From: Solirubrobacterales bacterium
GTDB lineage: Bacteria; Actinomycetota; Thermoleophilia; Solirubrobacterales; 70-9
Length of the DNA stretch: 64,000 bases
Direction: 5' to 3'
Assembly (NCBI GenBank): GCA_009691195.1
Contig: SHVA01000004.1
Span: 1-64,000, forward strand
The position numbers and the translations under genes are program-made. The notes under the pieces are model-generated. The model was not told the origin of the DNA and searched no databases. It saw nothing but the letters and a program-made list of their open reading frames with translations. Positions 42,546 through 51,949 of the stretch are shown one piece after another (positions within the stretch are counted from its first letter, which is position 1; every line of letters begins with the position of its first letter).

Positions 42546-43403
42546 TTGAAGCTGATCGTCACCGGAGCCGGGGGAATGCTGGGACAGGACGTGGTCACGG
42601 TGGCCACCAGCGTCGGCCACGAGGTGACGGCGCTGAGCCACGACGACCTGGACGTCACGGACCCCGCCGCCGTCGAGCGCGCCGTCACCAGGCAGCGGCC
42701 GGGAGCGGTGATCAACTGCGCCGCCTACACGGACGTCGATGGAGCCGAGGCGAACGAGTCCACGGCCTCACAGGTGAACGCCGAGGGCGCGGGCTTCGTC
42801 GCCGACGCCGCCCATCAGGTGGACGCCAAGGTGGTCTACGTCTCCACCGACTACGTCTTCGACGGCTCCAAGCGAGAGCCCTACCTGGAGACTGACGAGA
42901 CCGAGCCGCTGCAGGTATACGGGCGCACCAAGCTCGCCGGCGAGCGCGCCACCTCGCTCGCCAACGGCCGCAGCTTCATCATCCGCAGCTCCTGGCTGTT
43001 CGGCCCCGGCGGCGGCAACTTCGTCGAGACGATGCTGCGACTGGGGGGCGAGGGCAAGCCGGTGATGGTCGTCCACGACCAGGTCGGCTGTCCCACCTAC
43101 ACGGGCCACCTCGGCGCCGCCCTGGTGCGACTCGTTGACAGCGCCGCCTACGGCATTCACCACATGGCGGGCAGCGGGAGCTGCTCCTGGTATGAGTTCG
43201 CGCTCGAGATCTTCCGCCGGTCCGAGCTGGACGCGAACGTCCTCTCCTCGACCACCGAGATGCTCGGGCGGCCCGCCGAGCGGCCCGCCAACTCGGCGCT
43301 GGTCAGCGGGCGCGAGATTCCGATCAAGCTGCCGGGCTGGGAGCGCGGCCTCTCCGACTACCTGGAGCGACGCGCCCTGCTGCAGAAGACCGAGGCGGGA
43401 TGA
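42546..43403 (+). CDS. rmlD: dTDP-4-dehydrorhamnose reductase
   Basis: This 285-residue protein starts at TTG 42546. It has the N-terminal GAGGMLGQDVV dinucleotide motif, NCAAYTDVDGAE, the catalytic STDYVFDG region and Tyr-x-x-x-Lys in YGRTKLAGE. It reduces dTDP-4-dehydro-L-rhamnose with NADPH to dTDP-L-rhamnose, the final step. The start is 16 bases after rmlA and the stop overlaps rmlB by 4 bases. Confidence 0.92.
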   Translation: MKLIVTGAGGMLGQDVVTVATSVGHEVTALSHDDLDVTDPAAVERAVTRQRPGAVINCAAYTDVDGAEANESTASQVNAEGAGFVADAAHQVDAKVVYVSTDYVFDGSKREPYLETDETEPLQVYGRTKLAGERATSLANGRSFIIRSSWLFGPGGGNFVETMLRLGGEGKPVMVVHDQVGCPTYTGHLGAALVRLVDSAAYGIHHMAGSGSCSWYEFALEIFRRSELDANVLSSTTEMLGRPAERPANSALVSGREIPIKLPGWERGLSDYLERRALLQKTEAG

Positions 43404-44410
43404 CGGTCCTCGTCGCCGGCGGAGCCGGGTTCATCGGCTCCAACTACGTCCGCCGCCGCGTGGGCGGGGGCGACGCCGTGCGCGTGCTCGACAAGCTCAC
43501 CTACGCGGGGCGCCGGGAGAACCTCGAGGGCCTGGGCGACGCCGTCGAGTTGATCGAGGGAGACATCGCCGAACGCGACCTCGCCCGCGGTGCGGTCGAG
43601 GGTTGCGACGCGGTGGTCAACTTCGCCGCCGAGTCGCACGTTGACCGCTCGATCGAGTCGCCCGGCGAATTCATCCAGACCGACGTCTACGGCACCTACG
43701 TCCTGCTGGAGGCGGCCAGGGACGCCGGGATCCGCTACCTGCAGATCTCGACCGACGAGGTCTACGGCGACGTCGAGCAGGGCTCCGCGACCGAGGCGAG
43801 TCCGCTCGACCCGTCCTCGCCCTACTCGGCCTCGAAGGCCGGCGGGGACCTGATCGTCGGAGCCTTCGCCCGCACCTACGGGGCTGAGGCGCTGATCATC
43901 CGCGCCTCCAACAACTACGGGCCCGCCCAGCACCCCGAGAAGCTGATCCCGCTCTGCATCCTCAACGCCCTCGCCGGCGACCCGCTCCCGGTCTACGGCG
44001 ACGGCATGCAGGTCCGCAACTGGCTCTTTGTCGAGGACTTCTGCGCGGCGATCGACGTGGCCCTCGAGCGCGGCCAGCCGGGGCTCGTCTACAACGCGGG
44101 CGGCCCCGACGAGCTGCCGAACATGGAGGTCATCCGCGGGATCCTCGAGCTCTGCGGCCGGGACGAGTCGCTGATCGAGCGCGTTGAGGACCGCCCGGGG
44201 CACGACCGCCGCTACTCGCTGGCCTCGGAGCGCCTGATCGAGCTCGGCTGGAGCGCCGAGGTCGGGTTCGCCGACGGCCTCGAGCGCACGGTGAGCTGGT
44301 ACCGGGACAACGAGTCCTGGTGGGGCCCGATCCGCTCCGGGGAGTACCGCGAGTACTACGAGCGCCACTACGGACGCTCGTTGGGCGCACCCGGCGAGGC
44401 ACCCGGCTGA
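43400..44410 (+). CDS. rmlB: dTDP-glucose 4,6-dehydratase
   Basis: This 336-residue extended SDR begins MTVLVAGGAGFIGSNYVRRR. It contains NFAAESHVDRSIESPGEFIQTDVYGTYVLLEAARD, STDEVYGDVEQG (Thr-Asp-Glu catalytic trio), and YSASKAGGDLIV (Tyr-x-x-x-Lys). NYGPAQHPEKLIPLCI follows. It converts dTDP-glucose to the 4-keto-6-deoxy sugar with bound NAD. It overlaps rmlD by 4 bases and rmlC by one. Confidence 0.95.
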   Translation: MTVLVAGGAGFIGSNYVRRRVGGGDAVRVLDKLTYAGRRENLEGLGDAVELIEGDIAERDLARGAVEGCDAVVNFAAESHVDRSIESPGEFIQTDVYGTYVLLEAARDAGIRYLQISTDEVYGDVEQGSATEASPLDPSSPYSASKAGGDLIVGAFARTYGAEALIIRASNNYGPAQHPEKLIPLCILNALAGDPLPVYGDGMQVRNWLFVEDFCAAIDVALERGQPGLVYNAGGPDELPNMEVIRGILELCGRDESLIERVEDRPGHDRRYSLASERLIELGWSAEVGFADGLERTVSWYRDNESWWGPIRSGEYREYYERHYGRSLGAPGEAPG

Positions 44411-44961
44411 TGCCTTTCGAGCGGCTGAGCACGGGCCTCGACGGCCTCATCCTGATCGAGGCCGAGTCCTTTCGCGACGAGCGCGGCTTCCTGGTGGAGA
44501 GCTTCCGAGACGAGGACTTCCGCAGGCTCGGGGTTGATGCCGATTTCGTCCAGGAGAACCACTCCCGCTCGATCGTGGGCACCCTCCGCGGGATCCATTT
44601 CCAGACCTCGCCCGGCCAGGCGAAGCTCGTCCGCTGCGTGCGCGGCCGCATCTGGGACCTGGCGGTGGACCTGCGCCGTGACTCCCCCACGTACAAGCAC
44701 TGGGAGGGCTACGAGTTGAGCGACGAGAACCACCGCCAGCTCCTCGTCCCGGTCGGCTTCGGCCACGGCTTCAGCGTGGTCAGCGACGTCGCCGACGTCA
44801 CCTACAAGCTCTCCAGCTACTACGACCCCGCGACCGAGGCGGGCATCCGCTGGGACGACCCCGAGGTCGGGATCGAGTGGCCCGCGATCGGCCGCCTGAT
44901 CTCCAAGCGCGACCGCGAGGCCCCGATGCTGAGCGAGATCGCCGACTCGCTCCCCTGGTAG
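44410..44961 (+). CDS. rmlC: dTDP-4-dehydrorhamnose 3,5-epimerase
   Basis: From ATG 44410, overlapping the rmlB stop, the product is 183 residues of cupin fold. It has DERGFLVESFRDEDF, QENHSRSIVGTLRGIHFQ (catalytic His and Arg), QAKLVRCVRGRIWDLAVDLR and PVGFGHGFSVVSD (His-Gly). It epimerises C3 and C5 to give the L-sugar. Length and motifs are normal. The operon as a whole supplies dTDP-L-rhamnose for cell-wall linkers or surface glycans. Confidence 0.95.
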   Translation: MPFERLSTGLDGLILIEAESFRDERGFLVESFRDEDFRRLGVDADFVQENHSRSIVGTLRGIHFQTSPGQAKLVRCVRGRIWDLAVDLRRDSPTYKHWEGYELSDENHRQLLVPVGFGHGFSVVSDVADVTYKLSSYYDPATEAGIRWDDPEVGIEWPAIGRLISKRDREAPMLSEIADSLPW

Positions 44962-45029
44962 GCGCCGGGGCCACCCTCGTTGTAGACCTCGAATCCCCTG
45001 CGTGCCAGCTCGGTCCTGTCGTTCTCCAT
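44961..45029 (-). pseudogene. N-terminal remnant of a SnoaL-like gene
   Basis: On the reverse strand from ATG 45029, about 23 codons read MENDRTELARRGFEVYNEGG, which closely follows the first helix of SnoaL-like proteins. The similarity ends where the rmlC stop codon begins. The rest of the gene is absent. It appears to be a stub left by a deletion or rearrangement at the rmlC 3' boundary. Coding beyond the junction is antisense to rmlC and not protein-like. Confidence 0.5.
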
Positions 45030-45114
45030 CGACTCGGTATCGCGCAGACCCATCCGGGTGGTCCGTAGACTTGGACGGTTGGCCGCTGACTCGAAACCGA
45101 CCCCGGATTCACCC

Positions 45115-48100
45115 ATGGAGCCGTTCAGCGCCCCCGTCAGGCGCTGGTTCGACGCCTCCTTCGAGGCGCCCACGCCCGCCCAGGCGGCGGGTTGGCCGGC
45201 CATCTCCTCGGGCGCCAACACCCTGATCTGCGCCCCGACCGGCTCGGGCAAGACCCTCGCCGCCTTCCTCTGGGGAATCGACAGCCTCAGCAGGGAGCCC
45301 GAGCGGCTCGGCTCCGGCGTGCGGATCGTCTACATCTCGCCGCTGAAGGCTCTCAGCTACGACATCGAGCGCAACCTGAGGGCGCCGCTGCAGGGAATCG
45401 GCTCCCCGATCGGGGTCGCGCTTCGCACCGGCGACACCCCCCAGTCCGAGCGCCGCAAGATGCGCCGACAGCCGCCGGACATCCTGATCACGACCCCCGA
45501 GTCGCTCTACCTGATGATCAGCTCCGGAGCGCGCGAGATCCTCACCGGGGTCGAGGCGGTGATCGTGGATGAGATCCACGCGGTCGCGCAGTCCAAGCGC
45601 GGCTCCCACCTGGCGCTCAGCCTCGAGCGCCTCGAGAACCTCAGCGTCACCGGGGGACCCATTCAGAGGATCGGGCTCTCCGCCACGCAACGCCCGCTCG
45701 AGCGGATCGGGTCATTCCTGGTCGGCCCCAACAGGGACTGCGAGATCGTCGACGCCGGGCAGCGCAAGAAGCTCGACCTCGAGATCGTCGTGCCCGTGGA
45801 CGACATGGCCAAGCCCGGCTCGAACGTGATCGGCGGCACCGCCACCAGCAACCCGCCTCGGCCTGTGACCAAGGGGGTCGAGCACTCGCCCGAGCGCGTG
45901 GACCCGAGTCCGATCGAGGCCACGCTCGAGCCTCAGAGCAACACCCGCTCGATCTGGCCGGCGATCTATCCCGAGCTGCTGAAGCTGGTGCGTGAGCACA
46001 CCTCGACCATCGTCTTCGTCAACAACCGCCGCGCCTCGGAGCGAATCGCAAAGCGCCTCAACGAGCTCGCGAACGACGATGCACCGGACCTACCCGAGCT
46101 CCCCGCGACCGAGCACGCGGGCAACACCACGGACGACGCCGTCGGCGATGTCGAGATAGCGCGGGCCCATCACGGCTCGCTCTCCCATGAGGAGCGAACC
46201 GTGGTCGAGGAGCTGCTCAAGTCCGGGCAGCTTCCCTGCCTGGTCGCCACGTCATCGCTGGAGCTGGGCATCGACATGGGCGCGGTGGACCTCGTGATCC
46301 AGATCGAGTCGCCGAAGTCCGTCACCCGGGGCCTGCAGAGGATCGGACGCGCCGGCCACGGCCTGGGCGAGGTCTCGACCGGCCGCATCTTCCCCAAGTT
46401 CAGGGCAGACCTGCTCGAGTGCGCCGTGGTCGTACGGCGGATGCGGACCGGGGAGATCGAGGAGACGGTCATCCCCCACAACCCCCTCGACGTGCTCGCC
46501 CAGCACCTCGTTTCGATGGCCGCGCTCGACGAGTGGGACGTTGACGAGGTCGAGAAGCTGGTCACGGCGACCGAGCCCTTCCGCGAGCTCGGGCGGGAGC
46601 AGCTCGAGAACGTCCTTGACATGCTCGACGGCCGCTATCCGTCCGAGCGCTTCGCCGAGCTTCGCCCCCGGATCGTCTGGGACCGCGCCGCGGGAACGAT
46701 GCGCGGTCGCCCCGGAGCCCGCCAGCTCGCGATCGCGAACGCAGGCACCATCCCCGACCGCGGCCTCTACGGCGTCCACATGCCCGATGGCCGCCGCGTG
46801 GGCGAGCTCGACGAGGAGATGGTCTACGAGGCGCGCCCGGGGCAGACCTTCCTGCTGGGCGCCACCACCTGGCGAATCGAGGAGATCACCCGCGACCGGG
46901 TGATCGTCACCCCGGCCCCGGGGGTTCCGGGCGCCGTCCCCTTCTGGCGTGGCGACGGCATCGGCCGCCCGGCCGACCTCGGCAAGGCGATCGGCGCCTT
47001 CGCCCGCGAGGCCGTGAACATGGAGCCGAAGAAGCTCGCCAAGGAGTACGACCTCGACAGGCGCGCGGCCGAGAACCTGGTCGCCTACCTGAAGGAGCAG
47101 CAGGCGGCGACCCGGGTCGTCCCCTCCGACGAGAACATCGTGATCGAGCGCTTCCGCGACGAGATCGGCGACTGGCGGCTCTGCATCCTCTCCCCCTGGG
47201 GCGGCCGGGTCCACGCCGCCTGGGGGCTGGCGCTGGCCGCCAAGCTCCGCGACGAGCACGGCCTCGAGGCCGACGCGATCTGGTCGGACGACGGGATCGC
47301 GATCCACATGCCAGACGCCGACGAGCCGCCGCCCTCCGACATGGTCCTGATCGAGCCCGATGAGCTGGAGGACCTGGTCGTGCGGGAGCTATCGGGCTCG
47401 GCACTGTTCGGGGCCCGCTTCCGTGAGAATGCTGCGCGCTCGCTGCTGCTGCCCCGCGCCTGGCCCGGGAAGCGCACGCCGCTGTGGCAGCAGCGGCTGA
47501 AGGCGCAGAGCCTGCTCGAGGTCGCACGTGACTTCCCCCGCTTCCCCGTGATCCTCGAGACCTATCGCGAGTGCCTGCGCGACGTGCTCGACCTGACCTC
47601 GCTCGACCAGCTTCTGCGCGACCTCCACTCGCGCAAGGTGACGATGGTCGAGGTCGAGACCCAAACGGCGTCACCCTTCGCCTCCTCGCTGCTGTTCGAT
47701 TTCGTCGCCACCTACATGTACGAGGGCGACACGCCGAACGCCGAGCGGCGCGCCGCCGCACTCGCCCTGGACCGCGACCTGCTGCGCGAGCTGCTGGGAC
47801 AGGAGGAGCTGCGCGAGCTGATCGATCCGGACGCGCTGGAGGAGGTGGTCGCCTACCTGCAGCGCACCGCCGACGGATCCCGGGCACGCGACCGCGACGA
47901 GCTCCAGCAGGTGCTTCGCCAGCTCGGCGATCTCAGCGCCGAGGAAGCCGAGGCGCGGGTGGCCGAGGGCTATTCCGCGGGCTCGATGCTCGAGAAGCTG
48001 GTCAAGGAGCGTCGCGTCGCCGAGGTCAGGGTCGCCGGCGAGCAGCGCTTCATCGCCGCCGAGGACGCCGGCCTCTACCGCGACGCGCTGGGCGTGCCAC

Positions 48101-49602
48101 CCCCGGGTGGGCTGCCCGAGAGCTTCCTCGAGCCCGTCGAAGAGGCGATCTCCTCCCTGGTTCGCCGCTACGCGCGCACCAACGCGCCCTTCCGCACCGC
48201 CCAGCTCTCGTCGCGCTACGGCGTCGACCCGCTGCCGGCACTGCGCGAGCTCGAGGCCGCGGGCAATCTCGTCCGAGGCGAGCTGCTGCCCGGGGGCACC
48301 GAGCGCGAGTGGTGCGACTCGGATGTGCTGCGGCGCCTTCGCCGGGCCAGCCTCGCGCGGCTTCGCAAGGAGGTCGAGGCGACCGACCGCGCCGAGCTGG
48401 CCCGCTTCCTGCCGAGCTGGCAGAACGTGGATGCCCACCGCGCCGCCGGCGCGGGCATCGATCGCCTTCGCGAGGCGCTGATCCCGCTCCAGGGCGTCGC
48501 CCTCACCCCGAAGGTCTGGGAGCGCGACGTGCTCCCCCGCCGCCTCGGCGCCTACAGCCCCTCCTGGCTGGACGAGCTCTGCACCAGCGGCGAGCTGGTC
48601 TGGATCGGCGCTGGAGCGCTCGGTCGCAACGACGGCCGCTGCGCCCTCTACTACCGCGAGGACGTGCACCTGGCCGGGCCGCCGCCCTCGAACGCCAAGC
48701 TCGAGGCCCCCGAGGGCGAGATCCACCAGAAGATCGTCGAGAGGCTCGCCGCGGGCCCGTCGTTCTGGCTCGACATCCTCCAGCTCGACTCATCGGCCGA
48801 GGAGCTGCACGAGGCGCTCTGGGACCTCGCCTGGTCGGGGGTCGTGACCAATGACGCCTTCGCCCCCCTGCGGGCGCCCCGCCTGCGCGCGACCGAGGGT
48901 GGGGAGCGCTCGGGAAGGCGCTTCGCCCGCCGCCGCGCCGCCGCGGCGGGGACGGTCCAGGGCCGCTGGTCGCTGACGGCGCCCCTGTTCGAGGGCGCCC
49001 CCTCGACGGGACCGCGGATGCGAGCCCAGGCGGAGCTGATGCTGGAGCGCTACGGGATCGTCACCCGGGAGACGGCGCTGGCCGAGGGGATCCCCGGCGG
49101 CTTCGCCGGCATCTACGGCGAGCTCCAGAACCTCGAGCTGCTCGGCTCGGCCCGCCGCGGCTACTTCGTCGAGGGCCTCGGCGGCGCCCAGTTCGCGCTG
49201 CCCGGAGCCGTCGAGCGCCTGCGAGCGCTGCCCCGTCCCGACGGCGCCTATCTGGTGCTTGCGGCGACCGACCCGGCCAACCCCTATGGCACCTCCCTGC
49301 CCTGGCCGAAGCTTGCGGGAAACAGGCGACCGTCGAGGGCCCCGGGTGCCTACGTCCTGCTTCGCGACGGCGACGCAATGCTTCACGTGGACCGCGGAGG
49401 CCGCAGCGTCCTGCTCCTCTCCCCGCTGGAGGGAGAGGAGCTGACCGAAGCGCTGGCCGAGCTCGCCACAGCCGCCCGGGAGGGCCGGATCGAGAAGCTC
49501 GCCGTTGAGCGCCTCGACGGCGAATCGGTGATCGGCTCAGAGGTCGAGGAGGCGATGGTCGAGGCCGGGTTCCGTCGCCAGCCCAGGCGCCTGGTGGCCT
49601 GA
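45115..49602 (+). CDS. lhr: Lhr-type large DEAD/DEAH helicase
   Basis: From ATG 45115 the product is 1495 residues; a GTG at 45058 would add 19 poorly supported residues. Motif I is APTGSGKT with Lys46 and motif II is DEIH at 152-155. Motif III has SATQ, and SSLELGIDMGAVDLVIQIESP and RGLQRIGRAGH form the second RecA domain. A winged-helix and Lhr-specific region follow, then a C-terminal extension of about 650 residues, as in full-length actinobacterial Lhr. These are 3'-5' DNA and DNA:RNA helicases induced by DNA damage in mycobacteria. TAGACT at 45064-45069 may be its -10. The Crp-type gene follows after 14 bases. Confidence 0.92.
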   Translation: MEPFSAPVRRWFDASFEAPTPAQAAGWPAISSGANTLICAPTGSGKTLAAFLWGIDSLSREPERLGSGVRIVYISPLKALSYDIERNLRAPLQGIGSPIGVALRTGDTPQSERRKMRRQPPDILITTPESLYLMISSGAREILTGVEAVIVDEIHAVAQSKRGSHLALSLERLENLSVTGGPIQRIGLSATQRPLERIGSFLVGPNRDCEIVDAGQRKKLDLEIVVPVDDMAKPGSNVIGGTATSNPPRPVTKGVEHSPERVDPSPIEATLEPQSNTRSIWPAIYPELLKLVREHTSTIVFVNNRRASERIAKRLNELANDDAPDLPELPATEHAGNTTDDAVGDVEIARAHHGSLSHEERTVVEELLKSGQLPCLVATSSLELGIDMGAVDLVIQIESPKSVTRGLQRIGRAGHGLGEVSTGRIFPKFRADLLECAVVVRRMRTGEIEETVIPHNPLDVLAQHLVSMAALDEWDVDEVEKLVTATEPFRELGREQLENVLDMLDGRYPSERFAELRPRIVWDRAAGTMRGRPGARQLAIANAGTIPDRGLYGVHMPDGRRVGELDEEMVYEARPGQTFLLGATTWRIEEITRDRVIVTPAPGVPGAVPFWRGDGIGRPADLGKAIGAFAREAVNMEPKKLAKEYDLDRRAAENLVAYLKEQQAATRVVPSDENIVIERFRDEIGDWRLCILSPWGGRVHAAWGLALAAKLRDEHGLEADAIWSDDGIAIHMPDADEPPPSDMVLIEPDELEDLVVRELSGSALFGARFRENAARSLLLPRAWPGKRTPLWQQRLKAQSLLEVARDFPRFPVILETYRECLRDVLDLTSLDQLLRDLHSRKVTMVEVETQTASPFASSLLFDFVATYMYEGDTPNAERRAAALALDRDLLRELLGQEELRELIDPDALEEVVAYLQRTADGSRARDRDELQQVLRQLGDLSAEEAEARVAEGYSAGSMLEKLVKERRVAEVRVAGEQRFIAAEDAGLYRDALGVPPPGGLPESFLEPVEEAISSLVRRYARTNAPFRTAQLSSRYGVDPLPALRELEAAGNLVRGELLPGGTEREWCDSDVLRRLRRASLARLRKEVEATDRAELARFLPSWQNVDAHRAAGAGIDRLREALIPLQGVALTPKVWERDVLPRRLGAYSPSWLDELCTSGELVWIGAGALGRNDGRCALYYREDVHLAGPPPSNAKLEAPEGEIHQKIVERLAAGPSFWLDILQLDSSAEELHEALWDLAWSGVVTNDAFAPLRAPRLRATEGGERSGRRFARRRAAAAGTVQGRWSLTAPLFEGAPSTGPRMRAQAELMLERYGIVTRETALAEGIPGGFAGIYGELQNLELLGSARRGYFVEGLGGAQFALPGAVERLRALPRPDGAYLVLAATDPANPYGTSLPWPKLAGNRRPSRAPGAYVLLRDGDAMLHVDRGGRSVLLLSPLEGEELTEALAELATAAREGRIEKLAVERLDGESVIGSEVEEAMVEAGFRRQPRRLVA

Positions 49603-49616
49603 GGAATAATCAAGGG

Positions 49617-50312
49617 ATGGCGTCGCAGGTGGAGGAGATCGTCGAGTTGCTGCAGCGCGTGCCGCTGTTCTCCGAGCTGTCGGATCCCGAGCTCGAGCGG
49701 GTGGCCCAGGTCGCCGTGCCGCGATCGTTCCCGCGCGACACCCGCGTCTTTCACGAGGGCGACGCCGGCGATGCCTGTTACATCGTTTGCAGCGGGAGCT
49801 GCCGGGTCACCCGAGAGCACTCCGACGGCCGCGCGATCACCCTCGCCAGCCTCGGCCCCGGGGCGATCTTCGGCGAGCTGGCGATGCTGGACGGGGAGCG
49901 CCGCTCGGCGAGCGTGGAGGCACTCGAGGACATGGAGCTGCTGGCCCTGCCGGGCTCCGACGTCCGTGCCCTGATCCGCGGCCACGCCGAGATGGCCGAG
50001 AAGCTCGTCGTGGCGCTGACCAGGAGGCTGCGCGACGCCAACGAGCGGATCTCGCGCCAGTCCTTCCAGACGGTCCCGAGCCGCGTCGCGGGAGTGCTTC
50101 GCCGCCTCGTCGCCGAGGAGGAGGGCCTGCCCGGGATCCAAGACGGGGTCACGATCCGCATGACCCAGGCGGACCTCGCCCAGCTCGCCGGAACCTCGCG
50201 CGAAAGCGTGAGCCGATTCCTCGCCACCCTGGAGCGAGCCGGCGTGGTCAAGGTTGGCCGTGGAAGGGTCACCGTGTTGGACCCGCTGCGCCTCGACTCC
50301 TACATCTTCTAG
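49617..50312 (+). CDS. Crp/Fnr-family transcriptional regulator
   Basis: This 231-residue protein has an N-terminal cyclic-nucleotide-binding-like barrel (PLFSELSDPELERVAQVAVPRSFPRDTRVFHEGDAGDACYIV, GPGAIFGELAMLDGERRSASV, close to the cAMP phosphate-binding cassette) and a C-terminal winged helix (MTQADLAQLAGTSRESVSRFLATLERAGVV). GELAMLDGERRSASV matches the cassette pattern of cAMP binders, so cAMP is a reasonable effector. Fnr cysteines for an iron-sulfur cluster are absent. It is followed directly by pcm, whose GTG start overlaps its TAG stop. Confidence 0.88.
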   Translation: MASQVEEIVELLQRVPLFSELSDPELERVAQVAVPRSFPRDTRVFHEGDAGDACYIVCSGSCRVTREHSDGRAITLASLGPGAIFGELAMLDGERRSASVEALEDMELLALPGSDVRALIRGHAEMAEKLVVALTRRLRDANERISRQSFQTVPSRVAGVLRRLVAEEEGLPGIQDGVTIRMTQADLAQLAGTSRESVSRFLATLERAGVVKVGRGRVTVLDPLRLDSYIF

Positions 50313-50977
50313 TGGCCCACGCGGAGCCGGACTTTGCGGCCGACCGGGCGCGGATGGTGGAGCGCCAGCTTCGCCGCCGGGGCGTCTCCGACGAGAGGGT
50401 GCTGCGGGCGATGACCGAGGTACCCCGTGAGCGTTTCGTGCCCACGAAGCTGCGCGGGCGCGCATACGACGACGGAGCGCTGCCGATCGGCCGGGAGCAG
50501 ACGATCTCCCAGCCCTGGGTCGTCGCCGCGATCTGCCAGGCGCTGAGGCTCGAGGGGCGCGAGACGGTTCTCGAGATCGGCACCGGCTCCGGCTATTCGA
50601 CCGCGGTGATCGCGCTGCTCGCGGCGGAGGTGATCAGCCTCGAGCGGATCGCGGAGCTCGGGGACGCCGCCCGGGAGCGACTCGAGCAGCTCGGGGTGGA
50701 CAACGCCGAGGTGATCGTCGCCGACGGCAGCAAGGGGCACCCCGCGCGGGCGCCCTACGACGCGATCGCCGTCCACGCCGCGACCCCCGAGGCGCCGCAC
50801 AGCCTGATCTCCGAGCTTGCCCCGAACGGTAGGCTCGTGGTTCCGATCGCGACTGCCACCGCGGACCTGCTGACCGCGTTCAGCCGGGTGGATGGGGAGT
50901 TGACGCAGGAGACCATCGGCCCCTGTCGCTTCGTGCCCCTGATCGGCGCTGAGGGATTCGCCGATCCATCGCAATGA
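50312..50977 (+). CDS. pcm: Protein-L-isoaspartate O-methyltransferase
   Basis: From GTG 50312, sharing a base with the previous stop, the product is 221 residues. It has ERFVPTKLRGRAYDDGALPIGREQTISQPWVVA, the substrate-side motif, and VLEIGTGSGYSTAVIA (from residue 87) for SAM. APYDAIAVHAATPEAP and ELAPNGRLVVPIA complete the fold. It methylates isoaspartyl residues in aged proteins to start their repair. The frame extends far upstream inside the Crp gene, which is not used. Confidence 0.92.
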   Translation: MAHAEPDFAADRARMVERQLRRRGVSDERVLRAMTEVPRERFVPTKLRGRAYDDGALPIGREQTISQPWVVAAICQALRLEGRETVLEIGTGSGYSTAVIALLAAEVISLERIAELGDAARERLEQLGVDNAEVIVADGSKGHPARAPYDAIAVHAATPEAPHSLISELAPNGRLVVPIATATADLLTAFSRVDGELTQETIGPCRFVPLIGAEGFADPSQ

Positions 50978-50997
50978 CAATGATCTAGGCTCGCCGG

Positions 50998-51402
50998 ATG
51001 AGCGGCGGAATCTTCGTACTCAACTTCTACTCGGCCCTGTTCGTGGACCAGCTGCGTCGCGGCCGGAAGACCGCGACGATCCGGCTCGGCGACAAGGCGC
51101 GCAAGTACAGGCGCGGCCAGGTCGTCTGGATCACAGTCGGCTTTCGCAACACGCCGCGCGAGAAGATCTTCGCCGCCGTGGTCGACGACGTCGAAGTGAA
51201 GAAGGTCTCCGAGCTCTCTCCGCGGGACATCGAGCATGACAATCCCGAGTTTCGCCGCCTCGAGGAGACGGTCAAATTCCTCGAGCAGATCTACAGCCGA
51301 CCGATCTCGATGGAGGACACGGTGACGGTGATCAGCTTCTCGCAGATCGTGGAGCGGCCGAACACCCAGATGGGCAACGGCGAAACCCCCTCACAGAACT
51401 AG
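50998..51402 (+). CDS. ASCH-domain protein
   Basis: This 134-residue protein has the ASCH beta-barrel pattern, LNFYSALFVDQLRRGRKTATIRLGDKARKYRRGQVVWITVG, with the conserved Lys-Thr-x-T-x-R and a GD-type loop. ASCH domains resemble PUA folds and bind RNA or modified nucleosides; some hydrolyse N4-acetylcytidine. TAGGCT at 50986-50991 is 6 bases before the ATG, so the gene may be transcribed separately as a leaderless mRNA. The next gene starts 10 bases after the stop. Confidence 0.75.
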   Translation: MSGGIFVLNFYSALFVDQLRRGRKTATIRLGDKARKYRRGQVVWITVGFRNTPREKIFAAVVDDVEVKKVSELSPRDIEHDNPEFRRLEETVKFLEQIYSRPISMEDTVTVISFSQIVERPNTQMGNGETPSQN

Positions 51403-51411
51403 GGAGCCACG

Positions 51412-51885
51412 ATGGCTGAGTACCGATTCCTGACCACCTGGCTGATCGAGGCCCCGCGCGAGAGGGTGTGGGAGGCGATCTTCGAGTCCGAGCGCTGGCC
51501 CGAGTGGTGGAAGGGCGTGCTCGAGGCCGAGAAGACCGCCGAGGGCGACGAGACAGGGGTCGGCCAGCGGGGACGCTACGTATGGAAGTCGAAGCTCCCC
51601 TACCGGCTCGAGTTCTCGATCCGGACCACCAGGGTCGAGCCGCCCACGCTGTTCGAGGGCGAGGCCGACGGCGAGCTCGCGGGAATCGGCCGCTGGCGAC
51701 TGTTCGAGCAGGACGGGGTCACCGCCGTGCTCTACGAGTGGAGCGTGCACACCACCAGGGCCTTGATGAACCTGCTCACCCCGATCGCCCGACCGATCTT
51801 CGCCGTCAACCACGACTACGTGATGCGAAACGGCGGCGAGGGCCTCGCAAGGCTGCTCGACGCGCGGCTACTGGCCAGCGACTAG
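51412..51885 (+). CDS. SRPBCC (START-like) domain protein
   Basis: This 157-residue protein has the START-like pattern: YRFLTTWLIEAPRERVWEAIFESERWPEWWKGVLEAEKT, then YVWKSKLPYRLEFSIRTTRVEPP, FEGEADGELAGIGRWRLF and a long C-terminal helix. The fold forms a hydrophobic pocket for lipids or aromatic compounds. GGGAG lies about 6 bases before the ATG. The groES promoter begins 1 base after its stop codon. Confidence 0.78.
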   Translation: MAEYRFLTTWLIEAPRERVWEAIFESERWPEWWKGVLEAEKTAEGDETGVGQRGRYVWKSKLPYRLEFSIRTTRVEPPTLFEGEADGELAGIGRWRLFEQDGVTAVLYEWSVHTTRALMNLLTPIARPIFAVNHDYVMRNGGEGLARLLDARLLASD

Positions 51886-51913
51886 TTGCCTTTCGGCGCC
51901 TCTCCCCTACTAT
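51886..51913 (+). promoter_or_regulatory. groES-groEL promoter
   Basis: TTGCCT at 51886-51891 and TACTAT at 51908-51913 are separated by 16 bases, a good match to a housekeeping sigma promoter. The expected transcription start, about 51920, is at the beginning of the CIRCE element. Confidence 0.7.
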
Positions 51914-51922
51914 GAGCACGAG

Positions 51923-51949
51923 TTGGCACTCTCTTATGGCGAGTGCCAA
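51923..51949. promoter_or_regulatory. CIRCE operator (HrcA-binding inverted repeat)
   Basis: TTGGCACTC at 51923-51931, nine spacer bases, and GAGTGCCAA at 51941-51949 form a perfect inverted repeat. This is the CIRCE pattern (TTAGCACTC-N9-GAGTGCTAA) with one compensated change in each arm. HrcA bound here represses groESL until heat or folding stress. The element covers the expected transcription start and would sit in the 5' untranslated region. Confidence 0.97.

Noticed and set aside
49787-50311. 175-residue N-terminal extension of Pcm
   Set aside because: It is read out of frame inside the Crp/Fnr gene; Pcm homology begins after GTG 50312.
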